This document shows, piece by piece, positions 6,160-7,407 of a stretch of 7,407 nt of DNA. How positions within the stretch are numbered: position 1 is the stretch's first letter; every line of letters begins with the position of its first letter. The translations under genes were made by a program, and so were the position numbers. The stretch spans positions 1 through 7,407 of the forward strand of contig CAMCWG010000148.1 in NCBI GenBank assembly GCA_945882005.1, read 5' to 3'. Under the pieces are notes generated by a model. The model saw only the letters and a list, made by a program, of their open reading frames with translations, did not search any database and was not told where the DNA came from. Source of the stretch: Bordetella parapertussis. GTDB taxonomy: Bacteria; Pseudomonadota; Gammaproteobacteria; Burkholderiales; Burkholderiaceae_B.

Positions 6160-7134
6160 TCAGTTCTTCACAGCGAACTTTCCTTGAGCAGCGAGCCTCT
6201 CCCAGCGCTCAACTTGTTTTGCTAAATAGGCGCGGTAAGCCTCGGGGCTCCAGTCCCCAGGCTCTGCGCCAATTCGATTGATCCGTGCACGCACCTCAGC
6301 TGTACGAAGGCCCTCTAACAAGGCCCCTGAAAGCTTATCGAGCACTGCCTTCGGTGTACCTGCAGGGGCAAGCAGTCCGAACACGGCCATCATATCTGTC
6401 TCGGGTAAACCGCTTTCTTCCAAGGTCGGCAAGTCTGGTGCCATTGGCCAGCGTTTTGGCGATGTCACAGCAAGTGCTTTTACTTTTCCGGACTTGGCGT
6501 TCACAAGTCCACTGCTCAAGCTGTCAAACATGATCTGGACACGGCCTGCGAGCAAATCAACTTGTGCAGCGGCAGTACCTTTGTAGGGGACGTGAATCAA
6601 CGACGCACCCGACGCGCTTGCGAACAGTACGCCAGACAAATGGCTAACCGTACCTAGACCTGCCGAGGCGTAACTCAGAGAATTATCTGGCTTCTGGCTG
6701 CGCATAAATTCGACGAGCTCTTTTACGCTATTAACGGGAAGACTAGGATGCACAACTAACACGTTAGGCGCAGTTGCGATTAAAGCGACCGGAGCAAACC
6801 GTGTAGTAATAAAGTTTTTAGGCTCGCGATTGATGACGGGATTAACAATGTCAGCCGTCACGTTTACCAGCAAAGTATTACCGTCGGGCTTTGCGTTGGC
6901 GACAGCATCGGCCGCGATCGCTCCACTTGCTCCGGGCCTATTTTCGACAAGAACAGGAACCCCCAGCTTGGCACTCAGAATCTCAGCAGCAATCCGACCA
7001 GCGATATCTGACGGACCACCCGGTGCAAATCCGACGATAAGACGGATCGGATCCCTGGCAGGTGTTTGCGCATCCAATGGTGAACCAGCCGTCATACAGA
7101 AAAGTGAGAATACGGCAGCGATGAATTTGTACAT
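6160..7134 (-). CDS. Bug/TctC-family periplasmic solute-binding protein (second copy)
   Basis: A complete 324-residue paralogue of its neighbours on the opposite strand. The signal peptide ends near LDA-Q (cleavage after residue 22) and has no twin arginine, so Sec export is expected. Landmarks: PIRLIVGFAPGGPSDIAGR (29-47) with Asp43 in the ligand loop, VENRPGASGAIAAD (63-76), KPDGNTLLVN (82-91), LSYASAGLGTVSHLSG (153-168), VPYKG (182-186) and LLAPAGTPKAVLD (254-266). The segment before LLAPAGTP is MMAVFG, lacking the Trp found in the first copy (SWNG), so the ligand or the cleft edge may differ. AAGGAG lies five bases before the ATG. It converges on the first copy with 17 bp between stops and diverges from the third across 92 bp. 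The sequence differs throughout from the first copy, so this is not a recent duplication. The ligand is unknown. Confidence 0.93.
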   Translation of the reverse strand: MYKFIAAVFSLFCMTAGSPLDAQTPARDPIRLIVGFAPGGPSDIAGRIAAEILSAKLGVPVLVENRPGASGAIAADAVANAKPDGNTLLVNVTADIVNPVINREPKNFITTRFAPVALIATAPNVLVVHPSLPVNSVKELVEFMRSQKPDNSLSYASAGLGTVSHLSGVLFASASGASLIHVPYKGTAAAQVDLLAGRVQIMFDSLSSGLVNAKSGKVKALAVTSPKRWPMAPDLPTLEESGLPETDMMAVFGLLAPAGTPKAVLDKLSGALLEGLRTAEVRARINRIGAEPGDWSPEAYRAYLAKQVERWERLAAQGKFAVKN

Positions 7135-7226
7135 ACAGTCTCCTTGTTATTTAGTTTATAAACACAAGTTAACCCAAAAATGTTAGCTTTATTCGAATCA
7201 TCTAAAAGACATACGGAGACAAGAAT
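7135..7226. promoter_or_regulatory. Divergent control region between the second and third Bug genes
   Basis: This 92-bp AT-rich gap carries the start signals of two oppositely directed Bug genes. It holds three short perfect palindromes: GTTTATAAAC at 7154-7163, GTTAAC at 7168-7173 and ATTCGAAT at 7191-7198. The first includes TATAAA, a -10-like hexamer on the minus strand, so it could be an operator over the promoter of the second Bug gene. Ribosome-binding sites are AAGGAG at 7140-7145 (minus strand) and GGAGA at 7215-7219 (plus strand). No clear -35 hexamer was found. The regulatory role is inferred from position. Confidence 0.45.
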
Positions 7227-7407
7227 ATGATCAGTCGCATGAAGGCCCTCCCTGCTTTGACTCTCGTCCTTATTACCTCGCTCTCCACGGGAGTTGTCGC
7301 TGCACAAACAAGCGACTATCCAAATAAACCAATCAAGATCGTCGTGGGCTTCACACCCGGCGGGTCAACAGATGCCATTGGTAGGCAAATCGCAAACTCT
7401 TTTAGCA
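7227..7407 (+). CDS. Bug/TctC-family periplasmic solute-binding protein (third copy, 3' partial)
   Basis: The first 60 residues of a third Bug protein, cut off by the window end. Translation from 7227 gives MISRMKALPALTLVLITSLS, a basic start and hydrophobic core, with likely cleavage at VAA-Q after residue 26. The mature part then starts TSDYPNKPIKIVVGFTPGGS and continues TDAIGRQIANSF; FTPGGSTD (42-49) is the family's first ligand loop with Asp49. The start is supported by GGAGA seven bases upstream; the alternative Met5 at 7239 would be too far from it. Divergent from the second copy. The diagnostic N-terminus is enough for a family call, but nothing can be said about the ligand or whether TTT membrane genes follow. 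Confidence 0.88.
   Translation, partial: MISRMKALPALTLVLITSLSTGVVAAQTSDYPNKPIKIVVGFTPGGSTDAIGRQIANSFS

Noticed and set aside
6830..7186. A 118-codon plus-strand open frame opposite the second Bug gene
   Set aside because: It is antisense to the signal peptide and first ligand loop of a clear Bug protein and runs into the divergent control region.

Overview
The window looks like a chromosomal stretch of a betaproteobacterium, most likely Burkholderiales. The main reason is three separate genes for Bug/TctC-type periplasmic solute-binding proteins within about 2.3 kb, a family hugely expanded in that order. They sit beside a biosynthetic or catabolic thiamine-diphosphate (ThDP) enzyme and an MHS-type permease. 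Base composition looks moderate (near 50% GC by eye), lower than most Bordetella or Cupriavidus, so a lower-GC member is possible. This assignment is inference from gene content; no rRNA or other marker gene is present.

Layout from left to right. (1) 1-1665, plus strand: the C-terminal half of a major-facilitator permease of the metabolite:H+ symporter type, followed with no gap by a lipoprotein alpha/beta hydrolase; the two look co-transcribed. (2) 1692-2197, minus strand: a compact type II toxin-antitoxin pair, ParD-like antitoxin then RelE/ParE-like toxin, overlapping by one base (TAATG), with a 12-bp perfect palindrome upstream that is a good candidate autoregulatory operator. (3) 2463-3425, plus strand: an exported calcineurin-like metallophosphoesterase. 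(4) 3441-5075, minus strand: a 544-residue ThDP-dependent enzyme of the acetolactate synthase/decarboxylase superfamily. (5) 5153-6142 plus, 6160-7134 minus and 7227-7407 plus (cut by the window end): three Bug-type solute-binding proteins, each with a signal peptide and each started by a GGAGA-type ribosome-binding site.

Genes are tightly packed. The three convergent junctions are only 15, 17 and 26 bp, and the two divergent junctions in the right half are 77 and 92 bp, so their promoters and operators must lie in those short spaces. No tRNA, rRNA, CRISPR array, insertion sequence or clear rho-independent terminator was seen.

How they may work together (inference): the right half reads as a small-acid uptake and metabolism region, with periplasmic binding proteins capturing carboxylates and the ThDP enzyme perhaps acting on a 2-oxo acid. 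The left half pairs a proton-coupled carboxylate permease with an envelope-anchored esterase-like hydrolase, which could release an acid for import. The toxin-antitoxin pair is a self-contained unit between them. I do not see convincing evidence for a wholly new type of system; the most checkable points of interest are the permease-hydrolase pairing, the divergent ThDP enzyme/Bug pair, and the corrected antitoxin start with its palindrome.
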